Origin: Limnanthes douglasii subsp. nivea
Lineage: Eukaryota > Streptophyta > Magnoliopsida > Brassicales > Limnanthaceae
Direction of reading: 5' to 3'
Length of the DNA stretch: 64,000 nucleotides
NCBI GenBank assembly: GCA_036936605.1
Contig: JAUPFV010000002.1
Span: 166,028,813-166,092,812 of the forward strand
Numbering within the stretch: position 1 is the stretch's first letter; every line of letters starts with the position of its first letter. This document shows positions 48,591 to 58,619 of the stretch, in pieces. Under the pieces are notes generated by a model. It was not told where the DNA came from and did not search any database. It was given only the letters and a program-made list of their open reading frames with translations. The position numbers were made by a program, and so were the translations under genes.

Positions 48591-48605
48591 CCACTATGGT
48601 CGCCA
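48591..48605 (-). promoter_or_regulatory. Tat-3 primer-binding site
   Basis: The minus strand reads TGGCGACCATAGTGG two bases inside the 5' LTR. The primer tRNA was not identified. Confidence 0.6.
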
Positions 48606-48607
48606 AA

Positions 48608-48952
48608 TATTGAATATAAGAGAAATCTCGATGAGTTACATGAATTAAACTTGTGTATGTGGAAAAGAAAATTAAAGTATTGGGAGAAAATTAAAGTTTG
48701 AAAATTCTAGAGAGAGAAATAGTTTAACAAAGTCTATCACGAATCATAGAAGTCGAACTCTTTATTCAATACCTTATGCCTTATTTATAGACAAGCAAGA
48801 TGATTTTATCTGAATTTCTTACATAAAAAAACAAATTTATTTTGATCATTTATATTTACAAATAATACGTAGATACTCTCATAACATAAAAATATATTGA
48901 AAGTAACCCTAATGTCACTATTTTAGGTCTATGATAATTTTTGTCCTTATCA
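48608..48952 (-). repeat. Tat-3 5' LTR (345 bp)
   Basis: It partners 32008-32353. The first base pair reads TA where the partner reads TG. A minus-strand TATA box (plus cttatttatag) lies near 48780-48790. Confidence 0.9.
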
Positions 48953-50340
48953 ATCAACAGTCATCTAGGGAGGACCTTTCCAGATTCTGTCATCCCAAAA
49001 GAAGAACTATTAGAGACGTCAAACGTAGATGATATTGTGAAAAGATTGGTAGAACAAGACGTACAAATCATACTCCCTGTTTGAAATAGATCTCAAAGCC
49101 ACTTTCCCGCAAAGAAGAAAAAGAAGAAAAAAACAGAGGCCAACTCTTCCGAAAATTTGAAACCAAAGAGGTTACAAAGGAAACCCAAAAGGAAAGTGAG
49201 CGAAACTAATCTTCCAACCATCAAAGAAGGAAATGAGGCTGGTCCTGCAAAGAAAAAAAAATGACTGCTGCTTCAAAGAAAAATAAAAGTTATTCGAAAA
49301 CTCCTCCAACAAAAATGGAAAAGAAAAACGTCAAAGTTCCTCCCTCAAATTTGACTGTTGATGTTGAAGAGATAAATGAAAGGAATTTTTTTTTCGAAGC
49401 ACACCATAAAAAAAGATGATAACTTAACGGACGATGAGTCAATTGGTGAAGAATAAATTCATGACCTTGTAAAGAATATGGATTATGAAGTTCGACAAAT
49501 CTAATAACGGATTACACAAATTAGAAATTAAATTATCGCGGCCCATTTTCCTCAGGGTGTAAGTTCGATTCCTTCACAAGCTTCCTCATCAACTGCTCTT
49601 GTTGTTTATAAAAATCCTTCATCTATCTCTATTAGGGATCTCTCTGAAGAAGTTATTACATGCGCTCCAACCATTTTCTAACCTTGAAGATGCAACAAAG
49701 CATTTATGTGCAAAAGTTAAATCCACTCAAAGTAAACTGGAGGATATGGCTAAAGATGTGATCCGGTGGAGAAAACGGTATGATGGTGAGAAAAAAATCA
49801 GAGAGATTTTTGACAGACACATCCTCGAACAGTTCCAGATTTTCCAAAATAATAGATCAAAATAATTAAAAAGAGTGGTCCAGTTCAAACGTCATCTGAC
49901 AGCAATTAACGAATAAAAAAACGGAGCTAAACTCCTCCCATTAACGTAAGCTCGATGAAATCAAAACGAAGCATGAAAAAAGATGGGAGAAAAATAAATC
50001 AAATAATCCTCTTTAAAAGAGTCACTTAACAAAAATGAGGAGGAGAAAAATAAGATACTTGAAGATATGGAACTACTCAAGGAGAAATTCGAAGAAGAAA
50101 AACGCCTTGTTGTAAAAGCTATTAAAACCCAATGTTTGATAGCCTTGCTGCTGTAAAAAATGTCGAAGAGTAAACAACAATCATTATACTTCAAGATTTT
50201 CATGCATCATTTCCAAAAGCAAATTTAAAAGGTTTCTGAAAATCAATTCCCATTGAAAAAGGCCCTAGCGAAGCTTCCGAACCCATACCAATTGAATCCT
50301 CTGAAGAACCTGAATCAGATGAAGATTAAGAAACCTATGA
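48953..50340 (+). pseudogene. Tat-2 extra gene, 3' part
   Basis: It continues the gene interrupted at 32007. A Lys-rich tract runs 49110-49330. The C-terminal helical segment (LEDMAKDVIRWRKRYDGEKK, then IREIFDRHILEQF) is at about 49735-49850, matching Tat-3 and Tat-4. It then becomes an acidic, Ser-rich end (SSEEPESDED near 50300). Many stops and shifts. Confidence 0.65.
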
Positions 50341-50429
50341 TTAAGAAAAAATCTCCTTGGAAGGAAGCTCAAACAACGCTCCCAATAAAGACCGAGAGGA
50401 TTAAAAAATTTATTTTTTTGTGTTGACTA

Positions 50430-50640
50430 TCTCATCGAACAATGCTCTAAATATACATGTACCACTTCAAATAAAACAGTGCGTTCAAAGAACGTTAGCA
50501 CCTCGAATATGATTATTTCTTCGAAAATGCTCTAAATAAATGTGTAGCACTTCGGATAAAACAGCGTGTTTAAAGAACGTTAGCACCTCGAGTATGATTA
50601 TCTCTTCGAATACTGCGTTTAAAGAATGTTTAAAGAACGT
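50430..50640. repeat. Tat-2 minisatellite, about 85-bp unit
   Basis: gttagcacctcgaatatgatta recurs at 50494 and 50579 with partial units on both sides. It is homologous to the 87-bp array of Tat-3. Confidence 0.8.
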
Positions 50641-51600
50641 TATGACCCACCTTAAAATCCCTCCATATTACCTTCGATTTATAACGAATCCTTATCAAAG
50701 TTTGATAATGAGTCGAATTCAAATGCGCTCTAAGCCTTTTCTCTCGATGAAGTCAAGGTATTTCCTCCTTGCCTCTTCTTTTGATTCCACGGAATAATGG
50801 AGTATTTTATAAGAAGGTAAAGTTGATTCTGTAGGGATTACAATATCCATTGCATATACTAAGGAAAAAGGAGTTTCTTAAGTAACTTCTCTAAGAGTTG
50901 TTCTATAAGACCATAACACCTCTTGCAAATAATTAGACCATTTCCCAACAACACATGTTAAATTTTTCTGTAAGCCTTCCAAAATAGACCTATTAATTAC
51001 TTCCACTTGACGTTTGCTTGATGATGAAAAGAACTATTATTCACGATAAACTTGATAACATCCTTGGCTCTTGTACCAGATAGCGGTTCAACTTCAGCCC
51101 ACTCCGAAAAATAGTCTACTGCTTAATTATTTGTCGTCTTCCTAAAACTATAGGTAATGGCCGTACTAGATCTATCCCCCATATGTTAAAGGAAACCGCT
51201 TCAGATATGGAATTCAGTGGTACCACTAGTTTATGAATCGAATTAGCGAAACATTGACAAATATCACAGCCTCATACCAAATTCTTAGCATCATTTATAA
51301 TTGAAGGCCAATAGTTACCTGTCAACAAAACCCTCCGCGACAAAGACTCGAATCCATAATGAGTCGACCCTTCCCCATCATGTAATTCAGATAAAATTTC
51401 TTGCGATTTCTACTATCCCAAACACCGTAATAGTGCTCTACTTGTAGAATTTTTATACAACACCCCATCTATCTTGTATAACCATGAGCCTTGTATCTCA
51501 ATCTCTGCGCTGACTTAATATCTTGATGGAATGCTCCTCTAAGCATAAACTCTATTATATTAGATCGCCTGTCGCCTCGAACTACGTCTGGAGTGACAAA
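50641..51600 (-). pseudogene. Tat-2 integrase
   Basis: Bases closely follow the Tat-3 integrase (36640-37560) with deletions. The C-terminal part is near 50640-50860. The core is near 50940-51250 (minus: GLQKNLTCVVGKW, then DRSSTAITYSFRK). The zinc-binding region is near 51250-51390. A block around the Asp-Asn-Gly motif is deleted (near 51030). Confidence 0.75.
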
Positions 51601-52172
51601 TACTTCCTCTGCATACTTATACTGTTCCAATCTTGCTAAGTTTGAAGGAGTTTCTTGTAAAAAATATCCACGAATATTCTTCTGTATATGAAATGGTGTC
51701 TAAAGAATCAACAACAAATGTATTATCTCCACGATTGATATGCTCAACAATCACTCCATCAAACAGAAGAGTTAATCCTCGAAGCTGACAAAGATATAAA
51801 ACTAACTGATCTTTTTTAGCCTAAGAAATTCCAGTCATGTGATTTGCCACTACCTGTGAATATCTCTCTAATCAAACTGATTTTGCTCCAAAAATATTTG
51901 CAAGCCTTAAACCATCCAATGAAACCTCGTATCCATCCTCGTTCTTTGACGCATGAAATCTAAATAGAATAGCCTGGTACATAGCTTCTTCAGATGGAGC
52001 AATCAATTGAATCCCTACATTTTATCCCAATATACTAGAACCACCATCAGTTCGAACCACCCACGTTGAAACCTTTGGCAATAATTCTTTTATTGTCCCT
52101 TCATCTAATCGATTTGAAAGAATTCAACCAAAACATCTGGTAAGGCTTGAGCCTTAATCGTCGTTCGAGGCG
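51600..52172 (-). pseudogene. Tat-2 second RNase H and RH end, cut by Tat-4
   Basis: It matches Tat-3 at 37700-38220 (plus strand gaaccacccacgttgaaacc, caaccaaaacatctggtaa). The minus strand opens with PRTTIKAQALPDVLVE, the link between RH and the second RH, right at the junction with the Tat-4 LTR. Confidence 0.78.
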
Positions 52173-52479
52173 TGAGAGTATAATTCTTTGAATCGCTTTA
52201 GTAAATGAGAGAAGTAAAGTTTTAGAGAGAGAAATAGATTCTAGAGAGAGAAATTTAAAGTATTCAAGTGTTCTAACTCAAAATTTCAACCCCTTTACTA
52301 GATCAGTCTTGGCCTTTATATAGAGGGGCAAGGACTTAATGTACAACTGAAAATGGTTACATAAACATGTTAGTCCCTCACTAAAATACATAGTTCTCAA
52401 TTCCTTCTCTAACTTTATAATCTGCTATATAAGCTTTCATTGTTTACATTTTAGTCCTCAATATTCTACTTCCTTATCA
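52173..52479 (-). repeat. Tat-4 3' LTR (307 bp)
   Basis: Plus strand TGAGAGTATAATTC to CTTATCA. The minus strand has CTATATAAAGGCC (plus ggcctttatatag, 52311-52323) as a TATA box. The polypurine tract follows at 52480-52492 (minus CTAAAGGGCTAC). Confidence 0.85.
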
Positions 52480-52842
52480 GTAGCCCTTTAGTTCTCATGC
52501 CAGTAAATGAATGAGAACTAATCAAATTCAAATCTAAGCAGAAGCAAATAAAATTTCCTATTCCATAATCCGAATTACATCAATCACTCTAATATATCAT
52601 CAATCTTTTCTAATAGATCGAAATATATCAGCATATAATCATCCGTGTATATCGCAATTCGAAGCAAGAGCTAATAATCTTAGGTGTCAACCCTACTTTT
52701 CAACAAATCACGACCCTCTAGGTGCTAGGTCTGCAATTAGGCTCTTAGAGTAACAAGTGTTGAACCCTTATTTACGTAACCGCTTCAACTTCTGTCCAAT
52801 TAGCATCCATTTTTTCCACTTCTCAACACGTCCTTTCTCCTC

Positions 52843-52894
52843 TTATATGACCCATTCTTTGATCCACAAACAAAATTCCTTGAGAGAGAAAGAG
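52843..52894 (+). promoter_or_regulatory. Tat-4 antisense-gene promoter region
   Basis: ttatatga at 52843-52850 followed by gagagagaaagag at 52882-52894, before the start of the extra gene. Confidence 0.5.
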
Positions 52895-53027
52895 CAAAAA
52901 TTTCTAAATCTCTTTGCTACCTTCATCGGTTTCTTCAAACTAATGGCTATCTTCACCGGTTTCATTAAACTACTGGCTACCTTCACCAGAAAAATCATTT
53001 TTTTCGATCAAACTTTTTAACTAGTTT

Positions 53028-55385
53028 ATGAGAAAGCGCCCAAAATCCAGAAGATCTGAAGCCAAAATTCCCAAAGAATCTAAATCCCCAAAATTAAACA
53101 ACAACTTCTTTAGAGCTTACGATTATTTATGCATCAGTGAAAGAGCAGAAGAATATAAAGTTGATGGGTTAATAAGTAACGGTCCCCTTGGAAAATCTAC
53201 AAAGACCACCGATTACGGTAATTTCGATCCTTTTAAAGCTCCTACTTTTTCGCCTTCGCCTATTATTGAAGAAAGTCAGTCTTCAAAAACTCGAACGCCA
53301 AGAACACCTCGAATCTCACCTTCTCTTACCAAATCATCATCTCGAACTAGTTGTGAAATAAGTATATCTTCTTCAAAACAATCGGTCGCAACCCCTTATA
53401 AACTTGTCCCCCACGAGCTCATAGAAAAAAGACTTTCATAGCTGTGGGAGACGATGTTGATTCTACGTCAAATCTATCTACCACTTCTCCTCCCCCGAGG
53501 GAGATTGTTGAGACAATTGTATCATCTCAATAAAGTCTCTCGAATAATCCTCATCGACTGAGAGATGAGGCATCAGAAGCAAAAGTTGAATTTGATGCGA
53601 CTCAATCAAATAATAAAGTTGAATTAGAAGAGTAAGCCTCAAAGGGATCAGAGAATGCTACACAGGAAAAGATCCGCAAACCGAGAAGAAAGAAAGCTCT
53701 TATTACCATATCTAAGGAGGAAAAGGGAGTCAATTGGTGAGAATCTAAGATCTCTTGATGCAAATTATGTCGTTGCCTTAAAAAGTGTTTTGTACATACA
53801 CTATGAAGAAAGCCAAGCAAATGATTTAATGAAGCAGTGGGGAATGGAAGACAACATTACACTTCGTCTTCCTAAAAAAAGAGAAACACCCTTAGGCTGC
53901 AAAAAAAACGAACTGGTACTTTACCCAAAAAGAATCAATTGGGGGCTTTGATTCCCACTGGACCCCATGATAGTAGATTACCTCGAACTCCTCAATTTAT
54001 GTCTGACCCAAGTAACACCAAATCAATGGTTCACGCTTCTTTCTGTAATCATGGCCTCTCGATTATCCGAAATTCCGTTTGTCATCGAGGACTTATATCC
54101 CTAACCAAATTGTCAAAGGGACTAGTGCTTATGTTGCACTATCTTACGTTGGATGATGACTTAAAAATCAACAACGATCTCCTGGAAGAAGACAAATTTT
54201 AGAAGCAAAAATTCATCTTTATTTTAGGGGCATGGAAAAATGGCAAAGCTATATCCGAAGTCAACCCGTCAAGATTGACCCTCGTCTAGAGGCGTAATCG
54301 TAAGTATCTTAATATTGTTTTTCTGAATTTTATCTACAACTAACGTTATCCTCATATGTTATAAACTTTTATATTTCGAACAGAAATTTCAAGGCGTTAT
54401 GCCATTCGTCGAGAAAAAGTCAGAGAGACTGTCAAAAAGCTTGTTGTTTGGGCTAAAGAGGAATGGAATAATGCTTTCCACACGGCCTTAGAACCCATAA
54501 ACTTCCTCGACAGCACCTATTCCCGATCACACCTAGAGCCTTTCCTCCCAAAAACGTGAGGGAACAACCTAATCCTCGATAAGCTGTGAAGAGGTTGGTC
54601 CATCCCGACTGCAAAGTGTTCTTAACAATCCGCAATAGAGCAGACAACCATCTTCCCCAAAAGAAGAAGGAAAAAAAGAATAAAAAGGCAGCTAGTACAT
54701 CTGGTGCTAGGTCTTTAATAGATCCGAAGCCAAAAGGATCGAAACAAAAAACAAAATAAAACACACTTTCCACCATCGAAGAAGGAACATAAGAGGGTCC
54801 TTCTCCAAAAAAATAAGAAAACTACTGCGCCTTCGAAAAAGAAAAGTAGTGGAGGTTATCGAAGAAATATTGTCCGATGACAATGAAGCTGTAGCTACAG
54901 ATAATCAGCAGTCATAAAAAGGAACATGAAGATAATGTTGAGGACGCCACCATCCAGCAAAAGGAAATTGTCGTTGTAAAAGATAACCAAGATGATGATC
55001 ACTTCGACCCTGACAGTTTCATTAACTTCGATAAATCATAAGAGCTTGCTGTAGAAGATCCCATCATTCAAGAGATTCAAACTCATCTGCATAACTTTGG
55101 TAGGAGATCTGCACCTGCTTCCTCTGAAGCCGCATCTCTTGAAGTTATTATTCATACAATTTCTTTAGACCTTATTCCTCGGCCTAGCCCAGTGGTCTTT
55201 CCTTCTAAGAAGCCTTCCGAAGAAGTCATAGCTGTTCTTCAACCTTTTTATGATCTTAATAGTACAACAAAAATACTTACTCAAGAGATCGAGGCCTCTC
55301 AAAGTCACTTTAACCGTATAGATAAAGAGATGGTTCACTATAAAGGTGCTGTTGAAGTTGAGAAAAAGATAAAAGAAATCTTTGG
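53028..55385 (+). pseudogene. Tat-4 extra gene (antisense to pol), best copy
   Basis: The function is unknown. It starts MRKRPKSRRSEAKIPKES at 53028, with a basic N-terminus, then AYDYLCISERAEEYKVDGLI, a Ser/Pro-rich tract and RLRDEASEAK near 53555. The segment RSLDANYVVALKSVLYIHYE is at about 53746-53805. The middle segment reads MIVDYLELLNLCLTQVTPNQ (53967-54026), then KFIFILGAWKNGKAI. An 84-base phase-1 intron follows (54300-54383). Exon 2 reads ISRRYAIRREKVRETVKKLV, WAKEEWNNAFHTALEPINFL. A Lys-rich part, acidic stretch and helical C-terminus ([17 protein letters not shown]) follow. Stops: 53439, 54200, 54288 and others. An ancestral length of about 750 codons is suggested. Confidence 0.72.
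54300..54383 (+). other. Intron in Tat-4 extra gene (84 bp, phase 1)
   Basis: The donor is aatc|gtaagt and the acceptor tttcgaacag|aaat. Removing it joins RRN to QISRRYAIRR without a shift. It lies in the same place and phase as the Tat-2 intron (31806-31880), though the intron sequences differ. Confidence 0.78.
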
Positions 55386-56244
55386 TCACCCACAAAGTGA
55401 TGGACAAACAAAAGTAGTAAATAGGACTTTGTCCACTCTTCTACGTGCATTAATTAAAAATAACTTGAAAACTTGGGAAGAATGTTTGCCGCATGTTGAA
55501 TTTGCATACAATCATTCTATGCATTGTGCTTCTAAGTACTCTCCTTTTAAAATTGTTTATGGATTTAACCCAATATCTCCTTTGGATCTAATTCCTTTGC
55601 CTTTGAGTGAAAGAACTAGCATAGATGGGAAAAAGAAAGCTGAACTTGTAAAACAGATCCACGATGATGCAAGGAAAAACATAGAAAAGAAAACTGAGCA
55701 ATATATCAAACAAGCAAACAAGGGAAGACGTGAGAAAGTTTTTGAGGTTGGAGATCAAGTATGGGTGCACTTAAGAAAGGAAAGATTTCCAGAAGAGAGG
55801 AAGTCAAAATTGATGCCTAGAGTTGATGGACCATTTGAAGTAACAAAAAAGATCAACAATAATGCGTATCAACTTGACCTACGAGGTAAGTATAAACTGA
55901 GTCCTACCTTTAATGTTTCCGATTTGGTTCCTTTTATCGCAGATGAAATGGATTTGAGGTCAAATCCTTTTCAAGTGGGAGAGGATGATGTGATCCTAGA
56001 TGACACAAGGAGCTTAGAACATGGAAATGTGCAAGAACCAGATGAACAACTTGAAAAAGAAGATGAGCTTGAAGTTGAAGATATGTTTATTTTACCGGCT
56101 GGTCCAACAACTCGATCAAGAGCAAAACAAATTAACAAAGCTGTTGGAGGATTGCTTAATCAACTAGAGAATCCACGTGATCAAAACAGCAAGTATGGTG
56201 GAAAAGCTTGTCAAACCACTTTGGTCTTGATTCAAGCTAATTGA
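55192..56244 (+). CDS. Chimeric ORF: Tat extra-gene C-terminus fused to chromovirus integrase tail
   Basis: This 350-codon frame is open throughout. Residues 1-65 are the helical C-terminal part of the Tat-4 extra gene ([17 protein letters not shown] ... KKIKEIFG). From residue 66 it is chromovirus integrase: the [13 protein letters not shown] region with the third catalytic residue position, the GPF/Y-type segment ([20 protein letters not shown]) and the LTR-encoded tail ending LVLIQAN. The crossover is at 55385-55386, with two shared bases (gt). The ATG at 55192 is simply the first in frame; the upstream extra-gene frame also leads in. Whether it is expressed is unknown. Confidence 0.6.
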   Translation: MVFPSKKPSEEVIAVLQPFYDLNSTTKILTQEIEASQSHFNRIDKEMVHYKGAVEVEKKIKEIFGHPQSDGQTKVVNRTLSTLLRALIKNNLKTWEECLPHVEFAYNHSMHCASKYSPFKIVYGFNPISPLDLIPLPLSERTSIDGKKKAELVKQIHDDARKNIEKKTEQYIKQANKGRREKVFEVGDQVWVHLRKERFPEERKSKLMPRVDGPFEVTKKINNNAYQLDLRGKYKLSPTFNVSDLVPFIADEMDLRSNPFQVGEDDVILDDTRSLEHGNVQEPDEQLEKEDELEVEDMFILPAGPTTRSRAKQINKAVGGLLNQLENPRDQNSKYGGKACQTTLVLIQAN

Positions 56245-56858
56245 TTTCAACAAATGAGAAAGTGTCTCGATTGTACTCTTTTTCCCTTGTTCAAGTTTTG
56301 TCCCAATGAGTTTTCTTGACAAGGTTTTTAATGAGGCAATTGTTTCACTTCACCATTGCCCATTTGTTGAAATAAAAGCCCAAGGCCCATCTACACCAAA
56401 AGCCACGTCCATGGAGGAGGGAAGGGTCTGATTTCCAGCTTATATCATTAATACTTTGTATTTTCAATATTAAAGCATTTTGTTTCCAAGAAAATCCTTA
56501 ATTGTTTTAGAGGCATGCATTATGTTTCCAAGAACAACCTTAATTGTGTTCAAGGCTAGTTCTTTCTCCTATAAAAACTATGTACTCAGAATTCTAATGG
56601 TTAGACTATCTTTGATTCTGAAAAAAAACTTCTTAAGTTTTCCTCTTCTCTTGTCGGTGTGTTATATCCACAAGAAAACTTGTTCTTCATTTGGTGCGTC
56701 ATATCCAAAGGAAGATCAGTTGGAATATCAAAGGCCTTTCCACAACCTTTGTGTGACCTATCGATCAACATCCTCTGATCCTTGAATCCTTTTGGGTTCC
56801 TGTGTGTAAAGTTATCCCTATCCCATTTCAGAGTGCCGATTCTAGGAGGAGTTTATCA
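55386..56858 (+). mobile_element. Chromovirus fragment: integrase 3' end and 3' LTR
   Basis: It matches 47038-48504 of the full-length copy almost base for base, and is in fact less damaged: the stop at 47448-47450 and the CTATAA lesion near 47446 are absent here. The 5' part of the element is missing. The right end is the normal LTR end TTTATCA at 56858. Confidence 0.93.
55986..56858 (+). repeat. LTR of the chromovirus fragment (873 bp)
   Basis: Begins TGATGTG and ends TTTATCA, like 42068-42937 and 47642-48504. A TATA box (cctataaaaact) is near 56568-56580. Confidence 0.92.
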
Positions 56859-56860
56859 GA

Positions 56861-57047
56861 ACCCGTAGCCGCTACTCAACATGTGCTCATAGGGTAAACC
56901 CTCAGTCTAACCCAATAGCCTGCAAACCAACGCCAGAAGGTAAACCAAACAAGGTGACATACTCAGCCAAGAAAACATATGTCGAGGGACTCGAACTCAT
57001 GACCTTCAGCCACAAGCATGCCTTACTCAACCAACTCGGCTACCCTT
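56861..57047 (-). mobile_element. tRNA-derived SINE (Au-type), most complete copy
   Basis: On the minus strand it has the A-box (GGGTAGCCGAGTTGG from plus 57031-57045), B-box (GAGTTCGAGTCCC), a middle part and a 3' end with GAGTAGCGGCTACGGG. It abuts the chromovirus LTR end with a two-base gap. Confidence 0.85.
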
Positions 57048-57053
57048 TGAGGC

Positions 57054-57295
57054 TTATATTCCAGCAACCTTGATACCAAAAGGTATTGATATTGTCTTTA
57101 TCATACCAATAATTTTTTCATCCTTGTTTAGGAGAATGAATGGTTCTTCATAGGGTTTACATAAATTCAACCAATTTATCCAGTTTATTTCCTTATTGGT
57201 TTCAGCAGTACCACATAACAACCTATTATAAATCATGTCTATTATTGTAACAACCGAATTTCGTGACATAGTCACACTTTTGATAGTTGTTGGGT
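57054..57295 (-). other. Unassigned open stretch next to truncated LTR
   Basis: The minus strand gives an 89-codon frame (57323-57054) including LLNKDEKIIGMIKTISIPFG. I do not recognise the family. Its first codons overlap the truncated LTR, so the frame as a whole is not a natural gene. Confidence 0.35.
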
Positions 57296-57383
57296 TCGTC
57301 GTGACGTTTAATTTGAGTACCAATTTTTCCTAGTTCGGATACCCAAGAGAGAAATCAGTCTGTCTGCAGTCTTCGCTACATCA
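57296..57383 (-). repeat. Truncated 3' LTR of short element
   Basis: Matches the first 88 bases of the LTR at 58620-59059 (minus strand), then diverges after AACGTC(A/T)CGAC. Confidence 0.75.
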
Positions 57384-57417
57384 TCCTTCCCCGGTTGGGA
57401 AGAATTCGACCTCGAAT

Positions 57418-58572
57418 TCAAAACGTAGAAACGTTGAAAGAACTGCAAAAAATATTAACGTTTTCACCTCCGATTGCAATTGGTATTGTCATAAGTGTGT
57501 GAGAGGTGATAATCTGAATGATGTCGCTCTTGTCAAGAAGTGGTTTCCCAGCTTTATCCCTCTTTACCATGTCCTTGACATTAATGTGATCATCAGTAAC
57601 AAGATAGATTTCACCCACTTGTTCGATATCAGCTTCATTGCGCGTGTAAAAAGTTGTTGACTTTCCAGTTCCAGACTGTATTTGTTGTATCACATCAAGA
57701 CGACAAGACCTTTGCAGGAAGGAATAATTCCTCTTTGTTAAATAATAGATAGCTTCTCAAGTTCTTCAGAGTATATTCCTGCCAGCAGATTCAAAACACT
57801 ACAATCTTCTACTTTTAAATTTGTATTATTTCTTTTATTTCCCCAACCATCACCCAAAACTCCTCCAGTTTCTATTACAAACCTAACCTTTTATGCATTT
57901 AAACACTAATATTTTCTTCTAACAATCTCTTCATAATATCAAGTACAAAAATATCATCTTGTATTTTCACTACACGACAATATGCATCCACAGAGAACCG
58001 AAACAAGGGTTCGATTTTTGGATAACCAAAAATACCTGGAAGGCGCATCTCCATGATAAAAGCCACTACTTCGCATTCCTTCTTCAACAAAATCTCTGTA
58101 CTGAAGTCTTAGACAATTTCTTGATCTACAAGTTTCTCCTCAACATTAAGTAAATCTTGATTATCCCATTCTTTAACATCAACGCTCTTATCTTCAATCT
58201 CATCGTCTTAGACATCATAAATTGGATCTCCCAATTCCGACCAAGTTTCATCAGAAATTTCACCCTAGTAGTAAGCCTCAAAGAGTGGATGGTTGAGTAT
58301 CGGCGACTACTTGATGGATTTCCTTCCCCTTTGGTTTTTCCAAATTGTAGCTATGGTTGTGGTTGGATTTTGTGAAAAAGACTTTCGCCTTTGAATTTCT
58401 GATTGGAGTTTGGAATCAGATGACGGTTATCTTCTCTATATCTTCCATCGCTTTATCGCAACGGATTCATCCATTCACATATCTGGCCAAATTAATATTC
58501 CATCTCCTCCGGATAGACTGGTTCTACAACTAGAGTAGTGGACTTCCCGCGAGTGGTACTCTTAGGCGGCAT
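57418..58572 (-). pseudogene. Interior coding remnants of short LTR element, unrecognised
   Basis: A gag-like start MPPKSTTRGKSTTLVVEP is at 58572, soon stopped. Two later minus-strand frames look protein-like: 58090-57899 (ECEVVAFIMEMRLPGIFGYP ... FVLDIMKRLLEENISV) and 57693-57418 (SGTGKSTTFYTRNEADIEQV, then GEIYLVTDDHINVKDMVKRD). I do not recognise either. The latter lies immediately before the polypurine tract, so it is the 3'-most coding part. A pararetrovirus or gypsy tail protein was considered but no motif supports either. Confidence 0.45.
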
Positions 58573-58604
58573 ATTTCCTTAACCAATGTCGTAGAAGCTC
58601 TGTC

Positions 58605-58616
58605 GCTCTGATACCA
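58605..58616 (-). promoter_or_regulatory. Primer-binding site of short element
   Basis: The minus strand reads TGGTATCAGAGC, three bases from the LTR end, identical to the chromovirus PBS. Confidence 0.85.
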
Positions 58617-58619
58617 ATA

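Larger units (their letters stand above)
32008..48952 (-). mobile_element. Tat-3: near full-length Tat-type element with 5-bp TSD
   Basis: LTRs at 32008-32353 (3') and 48608-48952 (5') are bounded by identical ATCAA at 32003-32007 and 48953-48957. The minus strand holds, right to left, PBS, gag, PR, RT, RH, second RH and INT, then the plus-strand extra gene and the PPT next to the 3' LTR. A chromovirus (42068-48504 plus its 5-bp repeat) sits in the 5' untranslated or early gag region. Without it Tat-3 is about 10.5 kb. All genes carry stops. Confidence 0.92.
29580..52172 (-). mobile_element. Tat-2: Tat-type LTR retrotransposon, split by Tat-3 and cut by Tat-4
   Basis: Parts: 3' LTR 29580-29901, extra gene 30470-32007 continuing at 48953-50330, an 85-bp minisatellite, decayed integrase and second RNase H (50640-52172). 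Tat-3 occupies 32003-48952, counting its duplicated target. Joining the reading of the extra gene across the insertion gives PMNFIN before and SHLGRTFPDS after, matching PINFLDSTYSRSHLEPF of Tat-4. At 52172 the sequence reads (minus) PRTTIKAQALPDVLVE and stops at the Tat-4 LTR. The 5' half is not in the window. Confidence 0.82.
52173..55385 (-). mobile_element. Tat-4: Tat-type element, 3' end only
   Basis: A 3' LTR and the plus-strand extra gene, ending in an abrupt join to a chromovirus fragment at 55385. It is almost identical to Tat-5 (59808 on) where both are present. No pol part of Tat-4 is in the window. Confidence 0.85.

Noticed and set aside
54453..54776. 107-codon minus-strand open frame over the Tat-4 extra gene
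   Set aside because: It is the reverse shadow of the Lys-rich part of the plus-strand gene, giving a Phe/Leu-rich meaningless frame.
57418..57693. Endogenous pararetrovirus protein
   Set aside because: No motif I can name supports it, and the surrounding LTR, PBS and PPT point to an LTR retroelement.
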